From contig NZ_CP095550.1 in NCBI RefSeq assembly GCF_023078335.1, forward strand, positions 2,524,001 through 2,588,000: a stretch of DNA of 64,000 bases, read 5' to 3'. The position numbers were made by a program, and so were the translations under genes. The stretch comes from Metabacillus endolithicus (GTDB taxonomy: Bacteria; Bacillota; Bacilli; Bacillales; Bacillaceae). Below the pieces are notes generated by a model that did not search any database, was not told the DNA's origin, and was given only the letters and a program-made list of their open reading frames with translations. Shown here piece after piece: positions 20,297 through 29,779 of the stretch (its first letter is position 1; every line of letters begins with the position of its first letter).

Positions 20297-20324
20297 ACAG
20301 GTATGTTTCAGTACCTGTTTTTTT
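20297..20324 (+). terminator. Terminator after the LysM gene
   Basis: ACAGGTA / TACCTGT hairpin followed by TTTTTTT. Confidence 0.75.
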
Positions 20325-20371
20325 AATGATTCGACATTTATCGGGAAGTGCCAGGCACCACACAAGAACTG

Positions 20372-20423
20372 TTGACAACCTTTTAAATAGGATATATAGT
20401 TGTGATAATGATAATTATTATCA
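20372..20423 (+). promoter_or_regulatory. Promoter with Fur box for siderophore importer
   Basis: TTGACA, a 17-bp spacer and TATAGT (20372-20400) are followed at once by TGATAATGATAATTATTATCA (20403-20423), an overlapping Fur box with several GATAAT hexamers. Fur with Fe2+ bound here would block transcription. Confidence 0.9.
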
Positions 20424-20452
20424 AATAAACTTATATTAAGGAAGGGTTTACA

Positions 20453-21525
20453 ATGACGGCTAAACGTAATATTTCATTACTCTCAACATTATTAATTGCA
20501 ATCCTTATGCTTGTATTAGTTGGTTGTTCAGGTGAGCAAGCAACTGAAAATACTGAATCAGAATCTAATGAGGGAACAAATACAGAAACAACGGAAACTG
20601 AAGAAGGAACAACTGAATACCCAATCGTGATTGAACACGCATTTGGTGAAACAACTATTGAAGAAAAACCTGAACGCGTTGCTACGATTGCATGGTCAAA
20701 CCATGACGTTGCTCTTGCTCTTGGTGTTGTGCCTGTAGGTTTCTCAGCTGCAAACTATGGTGTTCAAGATGATAGCGGTATGTTACCTTGGACTTCAGAA
20801 AAGTTAAAAGAACTTAATGCAGAAACGCCAACTATCTTTCAAGATACTGATGGTTTAGATTTTGAAGCAATTGCAGATGTTAATCCAGATGTTATTCTTG
20901 CAGCATACTCTGGTATTACTCAAGAAGAATATGATACATTAAGTGAAATCGCTCCAGTTGTTGCCTATCAAACGAGCCCTTGGGTAGCTTCATGGCGTGA
21001 ACAAGTTACATTCAATGCTATAGGTATGGGAATGGAAAAAGAAGGTAAACAACTTATTGCCGACACAGAGAAATTAATTGAAGAAAAAGCTAGTGAACAT
21101 GCTGAAATTAAAGGAAAAAAAGCTGCATTTGTAAGTATTAGTGCCGAAGATTTATCTAAGTTCTACATCTACTCACCTGGAGATCCACGTGGTGCATTTC
21201 TTACTGAGCTAGGAATGGAATATCCTGAAAGTATTACAAGTCAAATGACTGATCCTAATAGTTTCTATATAGAAGTAAGTGCTGAAAATGCAGACATGCT
21301 TAACGATGCTGAAATTATAGTATCATATGGTGATGAAAATACACTTGCAGCTTTACAGGCTGATCCAATCCTTGGAAAAGTCCCAGCAATAGAGAGAGGT
21401 TCTGTTGTTATTATTGGAGATAACACTCCACTTGCAGCAGCAGGTACTCCAAGCCACTTTCAATTGAGTACTCAATTGATGAGTATTTAACATTACTATC
21501 AGAAGCTGTAAGCAAAGTGAAATAA
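20453..21525 (+). CDS. Iron-siderophore binding lipoprotein, frameshifted near C-terminus
   Basis: Substrate-binding protein of the FhuD/FepB (TroA-like) class, resembling B. subtilis YfiY. A lipoprotein signal with lipobox LVGC is followed by a Ser/Thr/Glu-rich linker and two lobes joined by a long helix. The frame closes early after TPSHFQ. Lengthening the CC at 21454-21455 to CCC gives TPSPLSIEYSIDEYLTLLSE, the family-typical end, stopping at 21525 and leaving a single base before the next ATG. Reconstructed length about 357. Preceded by a Fur box; first gene of a four-gene iron-uptake operon. Probably hydroxamate/citrate-hydroxamate siderophores (inference from YfiY). Confidence 0.9.
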
Positions 21526-21526
21526 A

Positions 21527-22561
21527 ATGGATCATACATCCGTTTCAGAAAATAAGCAGTTACTTATACCGAAAAATTTTATAAAAGTACTTATACTTTC
21601 TATCGTTTTACTCGGTATATGTGTATTGGCTTCACTAGCCTTTGGATCTCGCATAGTTGGATGGAATGAGCTGATTGATGGCTTATTCAATCCTGATGTG
21701 GATTCGCACGGCGCAAATGTTGTTCGCCAAAGAATTGCTAGAACAGTATTTAGTTTTATGTGTGGTGCTGCATTAGGAGTTTCTGGTGCTCTTATGCAAT
21801 CGGTTACTCGTAATCCTATTGCAGACCCTAGCATATTGGGAGTTAACACAGGGGCAGCACTATTCGTCGTTTGTGGAATTTCTTTTTTAAATATTAGCAG
21901 TGCCAGTCAATATATTTGGCTTGCATTAGCAGGAGCAATTCTAACTGCCATTTTTGTATTCGGAATTGGTTCAATGGGGAGTGGCGGAGCCACGCCCCTT
22001 AAACTCGTTTTAGCAGGTGCTGCTACAAGTGCTGCATTATCCTCTCTTGTAATGGCCATCATGATTCCTCGCTCAAACGTTATGGATCAATTTAGATTTT
22101 GGCAGGTTGGTAGTGTCGGCGCAGGAAATTGGAGTTCAATCTCTCTTTTTATTCCTTTTCTTATTGTTGGAATCCTAATAGCCATCTTTACTGCTCCAGC
22201 ACTAAATGCATTAGCATTAGGTGATGAAGCTGCTACTGGTTTAGGTGTACGTACAGGAACACTTAGGCTTATCGCTGCCTTTGGTGGAGTACTATTGTGC
22301 GGTGTGGCAACAGCACTTGCAGGTCCTATCGGCTTTATTGGTTTATTAGCAACACATGTGATTCGGCTCATGATTGGTCCTGATTTGCGATATGTTATCC
22401 CAATGTCAGCTCTTTCAGGTGCCATCATCCTAACAATATCAGATGTTTTCGGTCGAATTTTAGGAAGTCCTGGTGAGCTTGAAGTTGGTGTGGTTACAGC
22501 ATTTATTGGAGCTCCTATCTTAATCTTAATAACTATGAAAGCGAAAATGCGTGCACTATGA
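21527..22561 (+). CDS. Siderophore ABC importer, permease 1 (FecCD family)
   Basis: 344 residues with nine or ten hydrophobic helices, like YfiZ. Family signatures include GAALGVSGALMQSVTRNPIA and DPSILGVNTGAAL near the N-terminus and GPIGFIGLLATHVIRLMIG toward the end. It starts one base after the corrected stop of the binding-protein gene and overlaps the next permease by 4 bp (ATGA). Confidence 0.93.
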   Translation: MDHTSVSENKQLLIPKNFIKVLILSIVLLGICVLASLAFGSRIVGWNELIDGLFNPDVDSHGANVVRQRIARTVFSFMCGAALGVSGALMQSVTRNPIADPSILGVNTGAALFVVCGISFLNISSASQYIWLALAGAILTAIFVFGIGSMGSGGATPLKLVLAGAATSAALSSLVMAIMIPRSNVMDQFRFWQVGSVGAGNWSSISLFIPFLIVGILIAIFTAPALNALALGDEAATGLGVRTGTLRLIAAFGGVLLCGVATALAGPIGFIGLLATHVIRLMIGPDLRYVIPMSALSGAIILTISDVFGRILGSPGELEVGVVTAFIGAPILILITMKAKMRAL

Positions 22562-23589
22562 TGAATGAATCAATGAATCTTATTATGATAGGTAGAATAA
22601 AAAGACGTCGCCGTTTTGTCCTTGTAACTTCTTTACTTGCAATCATTGCCTTTGCACTTTGCTGCACAATGCTTATGCTAGGAAACACCATTTATCCTGT
22701 TTCAGATGTCATAAGTGTCCTCCTAGGTGAGAAAGTAAAAGGTGCATCATTTGCAGTAGGAACAATACGTTTTCCAAGAATGGTTGCAGGTGTTTTTGCT
22801 GGGTTTGCTTTTGGTGTTGCTGGATATGTTTTTCAAACGATGCTTCGTAATCCCCTAGCAAACCCTAATGTGATCGGAATAACAGCTGGATCAAGTGCTG
22901 CTGCTGTTTTTTGTATCATTGTTCTTCATGCAAGTAATACCTTTGTTTCAATTGCTTCTATTATTGGTGGACTTGCTACAGTAATCGTTATTTTTCTCTT
23001 ATCAAAAGGTACTTCTTTTTCAATTGGGAGATTAATATTAATAGGAATTGGTATTCAAGCCATGCTAAATGCTGTTGTATCTTACTTATTACTGATTGGT
23101 CAGCAGCATGATCTTCCAACTGCAATGAGATGGCTAAGTGGTAGTCTAAATGGAGCTAAAATGGAGGAACTGTATCCTCTTATGATCACAGTTCTTATCT
23201 TTGCCCCAATTATTATCGCGTTCGGAAAACGATTAGATATGTTAGAACTTGGAGAGCAAGCTGCAACGTCACTTGGAGTTGATACAAATAAGACACGATT
23301 TGTACTTATTATCAGTTCCGTGCTTATTATTTCGTTAGCTACCGCTACAACGGGGCCTATCGCCTTTATTGCGTTCCTTTCTGGACCTATCGCAAAAAGA
23401 CTAGTTGGTGTTGGATTTTCAGGTGTGATCCCAGCAGGTCTTGTTGGCATCATTTTAGTTTTGGCATCAGACCTTATAGGGCAATTCGCATTTGTTGCTA
23501 GATACCCTGTTGGTGTGATTACAGGAATACTTGGAGCACCATACTTGATCTACTTGCTAATCCGAATGAATCGGAAGGGAGATTTATAA
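22558..23589 (+). CDS. Siderophore ABC importer, permease 2 (FecCD family)
   Basis: 343 residues, FecCD/BtuC-like with about ten transmembrane helices, like YfhA. Signatures FAGFAFGVAGYVFQTMLRNP, LANPNVIGITAGSSAA and GPIAFIAFLSGPIAKRLVG. It pairs with permease 1 as a heterodimer. Both overlap neighbours (4 bp upstream, 1 bp downstream), showing tight translational coupling. Confidence 0.93.
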   Translation: MMNESMNLIMIGRIKRRRRFVLVTSLLAIIAFALCCTMLMLGNTIYPVSDVISVLLGEKVKGASFAVGTIRFPRMVAGVFAGFAFGVAGYVFQTMLRNPLANPNVIGITAGSSAAAVFCIIVLHASNTFVSIASIIGGLATVIVIFLLSKGTSFSIGRLILIGIGIQAMLNAVVSYLLLIGQQHDLPTAMRWLSGSLNGAKMEELYPLMITVLIFAPIIIAFGKRLDMLELGEQAATSLGVDTNKTRFVLIISSVLIISLATATTGPIAFIAFLSGPIAKRLVGVGFSGVIPAGLVGIILVLASDLIGQFAFVARYPVGVITGILGAPYLIYLLIRMNRKGDL

Positions 23590-24407
23590 TGAAACCAACA
23601 CATGCTTTTCAAGCTGAAGGAATCACAGCTGGATACGATAATAAAACGATTTTACATGATGTAAGTATTAGTATTCCAAGCAATAAAATAAGCATTATTA
23701 TCGGTGCAAACGGTTGTGGTAAGTCTACCCTACTTAAAACAATGGCTAGACTTATTAAACCTACTTCTGGCCAAGTTACCTTAGGTGGAAAATCAATTCA
23801 TAGCATTCCACCAAAACAGTTAGCCCGTGTATTAGGATTACTTCCACAATCACCTATTGTCCCCGAGGGAATAACCGTTTCAGACTTAGTTGGACGAGGC
23901 AGATTTCCACACCAGTCATTTTTAAAAGGCTGGACAAAAAAAGATTATGAAGCTGTTGCTGAAGCAATGGAAATGATGAAAATCACTGAATTTGCAGATC
24001 GACATATTGATGAACTTTCAGGTGGTCAAAGGCAGCGTGTATGGATTGCCATGGCTTTAGCACAACAAACAGACATCCTGTTTCTTGATGAACCAACAAC
24101 CTATTTAGACATCACCTATCAAGTCGAAATTCTCGACCTGCTAACAGACCTTAACCAAAAATACGGAACAACAATTGTCATGGTTCTTCACGATATCAAC
24201 CTGTCCGCACGTTATGCAGATCATATTTTTGCTCTTCATAAAGGAAAGCTTGTTGCAGAGGGTGCGCCATCGGAGGTTATTACGAGTGGGTTGATTGAGG
24301 ATATTTTTGGGCTGCATTGTACGGTTGTGGAAGATCCGGTTTCTGGTTCTCCTTCGGTGGTGCCGATTGGGAGGCATCATGTGAATCGGGAATTGATTTC
24401 CAGTTAA
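23589..24407 (+). CDS. Siderophore ABC importer, ATPase (YusV-like)
   Basis: 272 residues of the FepC/FhuC class. Walker A GANGCGKST, Q-loop LPQSPIVPEG, signature LSGGQRQRVWIAMAL, Walker B ILFLDEPTTYLD and the switch His in MVLHDINLSARYAD. It completes the binding protein-permease-permease-ATPase operon. In B. subtilis YusV is a shared ATPase encoded elsewhere; here it is inside the operon. Confidence 0.93.
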   Translation: MKPTHAFQAEGITAGYDNKTILHDVSISIPSNKISIIIGANGCGKSTLLKTMARLIKPTSGQVTLGGKSIHSIPPKQLARVLGLLPQSPIVPEGITVSDLVGRGRFPHQSFLKGWTKKDYEAVAEAMEMMKITEFADRHIDELSGGQRQRVWIAMALAQQTDILFLDEPTTYLDITYQVEILDLLTDLNQKYGTTIVMVLHDINLSARYADHIFALHKGKLVAEGAPSEVITSGLIEDIFGLHCTVVEDPVSGSPSVVPIGRHHVNRELISS

Positions 24408-24431
24408 GTTTTGTTTAATGGTTTTCTTTAT

Positions 24432-24478
24432 AGGTTGCGGATAGTGGTCCCTAACGAGGGGTTGCCCGCAACCTTTTT
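24432..24478 (+). terminator. Terminator of the siderophore operon
   Basis: AGGTTGCGG / CCGCAACCT 9-bp stem with a long loop, followed by TTTTT. Confidence 0.75.
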
Positions 24479-24505
24479 GTTGTAGTTGGTAATAAAAAGA
24501 AGTAA

Positions 24506-24694
24506 AATAAGCGGAAATTCTCCGGTTAAATCAAGCATTGAGCTTGTTTTGAAGGATATAAGGGGAAATTTTCCGTTTATTCAGACTGAAATTCGCTATT
24601 TTCATATATTTTGGGTTAATAATCGGAGTTTCTCCGTCTATTTAAGCTATTTTTCATATAAATAGCAATTTAAGCGGAATTTTTCCGTCTGTTA
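24506..24694. repeat. Tandem CGGA-TCCG hairpin repeats, copy B
   Basis: Four units spaced 50-60 bp apart: AAGCGGAAATTCTCCGGTTA, AAGGGGAAATTTTCCGTTTA, ATCGGAGTTTCTCCGTCTAT and AAGCGGAATTTTTCCGTCTG. Related in sequence and arrangement to the array at 11095-11340. It ends exactly where the corrected nuclease gene stops. Confidence 0.65.
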
Positions 24695-25398
24695 TTAAAT
24701 CAGGTGCTTAACTACTTGATTCCCCAACCTATAAGAACGAACCCTTTTAACTCCCGATGCGGGAATCAGCACCTTTTTATCGACTAGTTGAGAAAGGACT
24801 TTTTTTACCGTCTTGTCACTTAGCTTCAATGATTCTGCAATTCTATTGGGACAATGGCTTCTCCTTTTCGAATGGCAAACCGTAGTACTTCCTTCTCCAC
24901 AAAGGACAGAGAGGTCTGGTCCAGATCTTCACCTAGCCAACGGCCAACCACTTGCTGAATAACCTGCTGACATCGTCGTGGTTTCTCTTTAACTTGGTCA
25001 TAAGAAAAGCGGATCACGGTCCATCCGTCAATCACCAACTGATTTTGACGTTCTAGATTGTCAGAAAATTTCCATCTGCTTATATTCCTTAAGTGAGGGC
25101 CATACCCGTCGACCTCGAAACAAATCCGGATGGCTGGACGAATATAAGCAAAATCCAAATATCTATTGTCTTCCTTGAAATCATTAACCTCATACTCTGG
25201 ATGTAGATATTGAAAATGATAAAATGAGGGCCACCACACTTGTTCCAAAAACAATCTTTCAGCTTGGTTGTGGCCTTCTTGTAATCGTCGTAATCTTTCT
25301 CCGTTTCTTGCTTGCAAGTGAGCATTCATAAAGACCTGATAATCTTCTTCAAATCCCAATGCATCCTTCCTCCTACCCAATAAATCCTCCATCCTCAA
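24695..25398 (-). CDS. Putative endonuclease fused to winged helix, one-base frameshift
   Basis: About 234 residues once corrected. The N-terminal half resembles a Vsr/DUF559-like PD-(D/E)XK fold: RYLDFAYIRPAIRICFEVDG followed by YGPHLRN and GWTVIRFSYDQV supply the acidic residues and core strands of that fold. The apparent stop after FAIRKGEAIVP disappears if CCC at 24848-24850 is read as CCCC. The frame then continues as NRIAESLKLSDKTVKKVLSQ LVDKKVLIP to 24695, a clear winged helix. Similar combined proteins are widespread in Bacillus without a proven role. Stands alone; the start could also be a few codons downstream. Confidence 0.7.
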
Positions 25399-25429
25399 CT
25401 CTTCTTCAAATTATCTTCAAAGACTAATG

Positions 25430-25891
25430 CTATTCCTCAATCGGAATCATAAAGTCATAGTCAGAAAGCCCCATACTTCGCAAACATCTTTTCACAATAT
25501 TCTTCAAACGACAAATAGAAATTTTCAGGCGGGTCCCGAATAGTATGGTAAATATTCCGTTTTCGTAAGTAACTAAGTAACTCTTTTCCCCGTTAACATT
25601 CTCTCCCCTGAGAGCATTCTTTAACTCTTTTAATTGTTCATTTGTGAGACTACGGTTCAAAGATACTTTTTCCCGACTTCCGTCTTTATTTTCTAGTATA
25701 AATATTCCATGTCCTCCGATTTTCTCTTCCTTGTATTCAATAGTGTCCATCGTTGACTTTTTAATTGTTTTAGCATAATAATATCCGCATCTCATACAAA
25801 AAGTATACTGCTCATCAGTTTTGTAATAAAAATCTTCAAATGCAGAACGTCCACAACATAAGCATTTAACAGCATACATATTTGATGCCAC
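25430..25891 (-). CDS. Zinc-ribbon protein, two compensating frameshifts
   Basis: 153 residues. The N-terminus carries two CxxC pairs (Cys10/Cys13 and Cys32/Cys35), a zinc ribbon. The 3' third reads poorly (a run of Arg, Lys and Cys) until two run-length changes are made: CCC to CCCC at 25531-25533 and GGGG to GGG at 25469-25472. It then becomes LFGTPPENFYLSFEEYCEKM followed by FAKYGLSDYDFMIPIEE, which looks like a real folded end. Function unknown; possibly a nucleic-acid or protein adaptor. Lies 31 bp upstream of the nuclease-wHTH gene on the same strand, so they may be co-transcribed. Confidence 0.6.
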   Translation of the reverse strand: MASNMYAVKCLCCGRSAFEDFYYKTDEQYTFCMRCGYYYAKTIKKSTMDTIEYKEEKIGGHGIFILENKDGSREKVSLNRSLTNEQLKELKNALRGENVNGEKSYLVTYENGIFTILFGTRLKISICRLKNIVKRCLRSMGLSDYDFMIPIEE

Positions 25892-26536
25892 GAAACAATC
25901 ATCTCCTTTATATATTTAAGTATTTTAAAAATTAGCTGGTATAAATGTGAAGTGAAAAATAAGAAATGTAATTTTGAAGAAAATATAAGTGTGTTAAAAA
26001 TTATAATGATAACTTTAACAGGAAGTGTAGAAGATTTTATTGCAGAAGAATCTGAGGATAGAGTCAATTATAGTTTAAAAGGTTCCCTAAATTTGTCAAT
26101 TGTTTTATCTTATATTTCTCAATTAAAGTTAATTTACTTATGGTAGATACTTCTGCATTTGTTAAGGCTTTATTTTTAAAAAAGATCGTAAAAAACGGTA
26201 AGACACAGTTATTCTCCTCAAAGTCTATATCCAAAGCAGACCTACTCCCTCATAACGAACATCCTTGTAAGTTCCCAATTTGAAAGGAAGCAGTGGTGCC
26301 ATCTCTTTGCTTTCCGAGGAAATAAATGGGGTGTTGAAAAGTCCTGCATGTTTATTTAAAATCTAAGTTTAGAGCTCAAACAAATTTCGTTCAATAACCT
26401 CATTTAAGAAGGGACTAACTTCAATTTATAGCGAAAATCGAATTACATTTTGCAAATTGTAATAAATTCATGATAGAAAATCTAGCCAGAATTTAGTAAG
26501 ATATCCACATGTGATATTAGATAAGGGGTTAAAAAA
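25892..26536. other. Intergenic region with no convincing gene
   Basis: 645 bp of AT-rich sequence. A 64-codon + frame (25952-26146) has no ribosome site and low-complexity codons. A 25-codon minus-strand frame starting MAPLLPFKLGTYKDVRYEG near 26313 looks coding-like, but is short and without a good ribosome site; it may be a gene remnant. Confidence 0.4.
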
Positions 26537-28089
26537 ATGAGCGTATTAAATGTACAAAAGTTAAGTCATGGTTTCGGTGATCGTGCAATTTTTAATGATG
26601 TGTCTTTTCGACTTTTAAAAGGCGAACACGTTGGACTAGTTGGTGCTAATGGTGAGGGTAAATCTACCTTCATGAACATTGTTACTGGGAAGTTGCAACC
26701 CGACGAAGGGAAAGTGGAGTGGTCACGAAAAGTTCGTGTTGGTTATTTAGATCAGCATGCTGTACTTCAAAAAGGCACTACAATGCGTGATGCTTTAAGT
26801 ACTGCTTTTCAATATCTTTTTGATGCTGAATCAGAGATTAATGCACTTTATGCAAAAATGGGTGAAGAAGGTGCAGATATCGATGCATTACTTGCAGAAG
26901 TTGGAGAGCTACAAGAAACGTTAGATAGTAATGATTTCTATCAAATTAATTCAAAAGTTGAGGAAGTTGCTCGTGGTCTAGGATTAGACGATGTTGGACT
27001 TGATCGAGATGTAAATGATCTTAGCGGTGGACAACGTACGAAAGTTTTGCTAGCTAAGCTTTTGTTAGAAAAACCTGAAATCCTATTACTAGACGAGCCT
27101 ACGAACTATTTGGATGAACAGCATATCGAATGGTTAAAGCGATATTTACAGGAATATGAGAATGCATTTATCTTGATTTCACATGATATTCCATTCTTGA
27201 ACAATGTTGTTAACTTGATCTATCACATGGAAAATCAAGAGTTGAACCGCTATGTTGGTGACTATGATAACTTCTTGAACATATATGAAATGAAGAAGCA
27301 ACAGCTAGAGTCTGCTTACAAGCGTCAACAACAAGAAATTGCTGATTTAAAGGATTTCGTTGCTCGTAACAAGGCAAGTGTTGCGACTCGTAATATGGCG
27401 ATGTCTCGTCAAAAGAAGCTCGACAAGATGGAAGTTATTGAATTGGGGAAAGAGAAGCCAAAACCTGAGTTTCATTTCAAAGAAGCCGCACAGCTAGTCG
27501 CTGGATTTTCGAGACTGAAGATCTTGTTATTGGTTACAATGAACCTCTTTCTCGTCCTCTAAATTTGAAAATGGAACGCGGGCAAAAAATTGCTTTCGTT
27601 GGTGCAAACGGTATCGGGAAGTCTACCCTATTAAAAAGTATTCTTGGGTTGATAAATCCGATTTCGGGTGAAGTGGAACGCGGTGAGCATCAACATATCG
27701 GGTACTTCGAGCAGGAAGTTAAACAATCTAACTATAACACTTGTATTGAAGAAATTTGGAGCACGTTCCCAAGCATGAATCAGGCTGAAGTCCGTGCTGC
27801 TCTTGCAAAATGTGGATTAACGACGAAACATATTGAAAGTAAAGTCGAAGTCCTTTCAGGTGGCGAAAAAGCTAAAGTTAGATTGTGTAAAATTTTAAAC
27901 ACAGAAACGAATTTATTAATTCTAGACGAACCTACCAATCACTTAGATGTAGATGCAAAAGAAGAGTTGAAGCGTGCTCTAAAGGAATATCGCGGAAGTA
28001 TATTAATGGTATCACACGAACCTGATTTCTATCGTGAAATTGCGACTGATATTTGGAATTGTGAGGACTGGACTACAAAAGTATTCTAA
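26537..28089 (+). CDS. ABC-F ATPase (YkpA-like), one-base frameshift
   Basis: Soluble twin-ATPase ABC-F protein acting on ribosomes. The first cassette has GANGEGKST, LSGGQRTKVLLAKLL and EILLLDEPTNYLD; a linker (~230-310) follows, then the second cassette GANGIGKST, LSGGEKAKVRLCKIL and LLILDEPTNHLD. The frame breaks after FHFKEA. Reading CC at 27486-27487 as CCC gives KEARTASRWIFETEDLVIGY, the family-typical entry to cassette two, and a protein of about 517 residues. No drug-resistance context, so housekeeping YkpA is the best guess. AAGGGG ribosome site. Confidence 0.9.
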
Positions 28090-28100
28090 AAATACAGATT

Positions 28101-28134
28101 AAGGGTACCTCAGTAAAATCTGGGGTACCCTTTT
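28101..28134 (+). terminator. Terminator of the ABC-F gene
   Basis: 13-bp stem AAGGGTACCTCAG / CTGGGGTACCCTT (one G-U), loop TAAAAT, then TTTT. Confidence 0.85.
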
Positions 28135-28303
28135 CTATCTATACTCGTAATGGTTTAGCCACACATTCTATGTGGCTTGTGTGTGGTTAGTCACTACTTT
28201 TAATGGAAGGTATTTTAAGATTTTCTAACTTAACTAATTACATTAAATCAGCGCTATTAGTATATGCCAGAATGTATATGATTTTATTAAAAGGAGATTG
28301 TTG

Positions 28304-28416
28304 ATGCATATATATACATACAGCTATCAGTGATCACATCAACGATACTGGCAACGAATATTAATGGTAAAAATGCTGTCATATCAACAATTAACAAAAA
28401 CGTATCAGATGTTTAA
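28304..28416 (+). CDS. Possible small hydrophobic peptide, frame broken
   Basis: An AAAAGGAG ribosome site precedes an ATG whose frame stops after 9 codons. If ATGC is read as ATGGC, the frame becomes about 37 residues beginning MAYIYIQLSVITSTILATN and ends just inside the loop of a strong terminator. Ribosome site plus terminator argue for a real tiny transcript; the peptide itself is not recognised. Low confidence. Confidence 0.3.
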
Positions 28417-28436
28417 GGCTACTCTGATACGTTTTT
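28396..28436 (+). terminator. Strong terminator
   Basis: Perfect 14-bp stem AAAAACGTATCAGA / TCTGATACGTTTTT with a 13-base loop and T-run. Confidence 0.8.
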
Positions 28437-28570
28437 ATTTCATAGAATGTTATCACGGCTATATATAGGATTAGTCAAAAGCCTTTCAAGAATCGTTTTT
28501 CTATCCTTTATCTCTACTTTTTAGTTTACCACTATTTGTGGTACGGTTCACCGTAGTTATTTAAGAGGCA

Positions 28571-28610
28571 AAAAAGGCATTGGTAATCCTGTTACCAGTG
28601 CCCCTTTTTT
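28571..28610 (+). terminator. Strong terminator in gene-poor region
   Basis: 11-bp stem GGCATTGGTAA / TTACCAGTGCC followed by CCTTTTTT. Preceded by an A-run. No gene identified directly upstream, so it may be a leftover of a lost gene. The remaining sequence from 28437 to 29024 shows no convincing gene. Confidence 0.65.
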
Positions 28611-29024
28611 GCTTAAATTAAGTATTGTTTTATATATGTTTAAACATTCAATATGTGTCGAGTACTGACGGTAGGAAAACCACAAGATAATGATGAGATG
28701 TAGTGGTGCATCTTTGCTTATTTATTTTGCTTTGTTAATGACTTTAAAGGTCACATCACGAATAATGAACTAAGTAAGTTTCACCTTTTAAAATAGCTCT
28801 AAAGACATCTTTGTATTAAATCCATATCATTCTACTTTTTATGATTTATCATGTATTTCCTTAATTAAAGTATTTCTTGTTTCTAGCATTTAAATGATGT
28901 AGGTTTTGGCAGTATGTTTATTAACCATTTTAATTTATCACTAAGGATTTCTTTTCATAAAATAGGGCCATGTGAGTCCACATAGAAATATTGTTATTTC
29001 ACACTCAATGCTAAGCTTTTTGGA

Positions 29025-29261
29025 TTAATAGTTTTTAGAATAAAGATAATGCTCAATAGTCTTTATGTATGTTTTCCAGTCTTTATAACGTTCTTGGACT
29101 TTCTTTTCCAAAACTAGGTCAATTTGTTTTTCCTCATTATATATTCCTTCCCGACGCATGTTTTCAAGTCTATTAATATATTGCTCTATAGATATTTCCT
29201 TTAACTTCCGTTCACCCTTTTTTAAAACATGTTTGTATTTTAAATAATCTTTAAAGTCCAC
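29025..29261 (-). CDS. Small charged helical protein
   Basis: 78 residues, Lys/Glu/Tyr-rich (KKGERKLKEISIEQYINRLENM and KDWKTYIKTIEHYLY), probably all helical. Not recognised. It sits at the edge of the accessory region between the ABC-F gene and the defence genes. No strong ribosome site seen. Confidence 0.4.
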   Translation of the reverse strand: MDFKDYLKYKHVLKKGERKLKEISIEQYINRLENMRREGIYNEEKQIDLVLEKKVQERYKDWKTYIKTIEHYLYSKNY

Positions 29262-29462
29262 TTACTCATCCTTCTTCCATCTTTTAAAGGTCACTAGCAG
29301 AACATCTTGTATAATATAAAACCACTGCATATAGTAATATTTTCCATACGAATAACCACTAACCCCACTATCTACATACTTGGGTAGGTTGAATATTTAG
29401 TCGTTATAAATTTACTAAGTTTCTCAGTCAATCTAAATGTTTTATTAAAAGTAACCATAAAA

Positions 29463-29497
29463 AAACATAATGTATATCTCTTTTCTACATTATGTTT
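29463..29497 (-). terminator. Terminator of the McrBC-like operon (minus strand)
   Basis: Perfect 12-bp inverted repeat AAACATAATGTA / TACATTATGTTT; on the minus strand it is followed by a seven-T run. A second, weaker hairpin (AAGCCT / AGGCTT, 29643-29672) lies nearer the operon end. The rest of 29262-29779 shows no gene. Confidence 0.65.
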
Positions 29498-29779
29498 AGA
29501 ATATTTTTATAACGAATGTATTATCTTTTTAACTGTTTTTCGGCTTCCTTCCGAATGGTGCCTATTCTTTTATCACTTCTTGTATCTCTTCCATCATGAT
29601 TACGAATTGTACCCGGCGGTTGTTACTGATCAAAAAACCTATAAGCCTATTATATCAACGTTCATAAGGCTTTTTTGACCCTAAAAAATCCTATTACAAA
29701 GAATTAATAAGGTTTTACTAATTTGCTTACGGAGATTATTTAAATATGCAATTTAACGATTTCCTACTTATTCTTCATC

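Noticed and set aside
25952..26146. 64-codon + strand ORF in the gap before the ABC-F gene
   Set aside because: No ribosome site, low-complexity AT-driven codons and no domain pattern.
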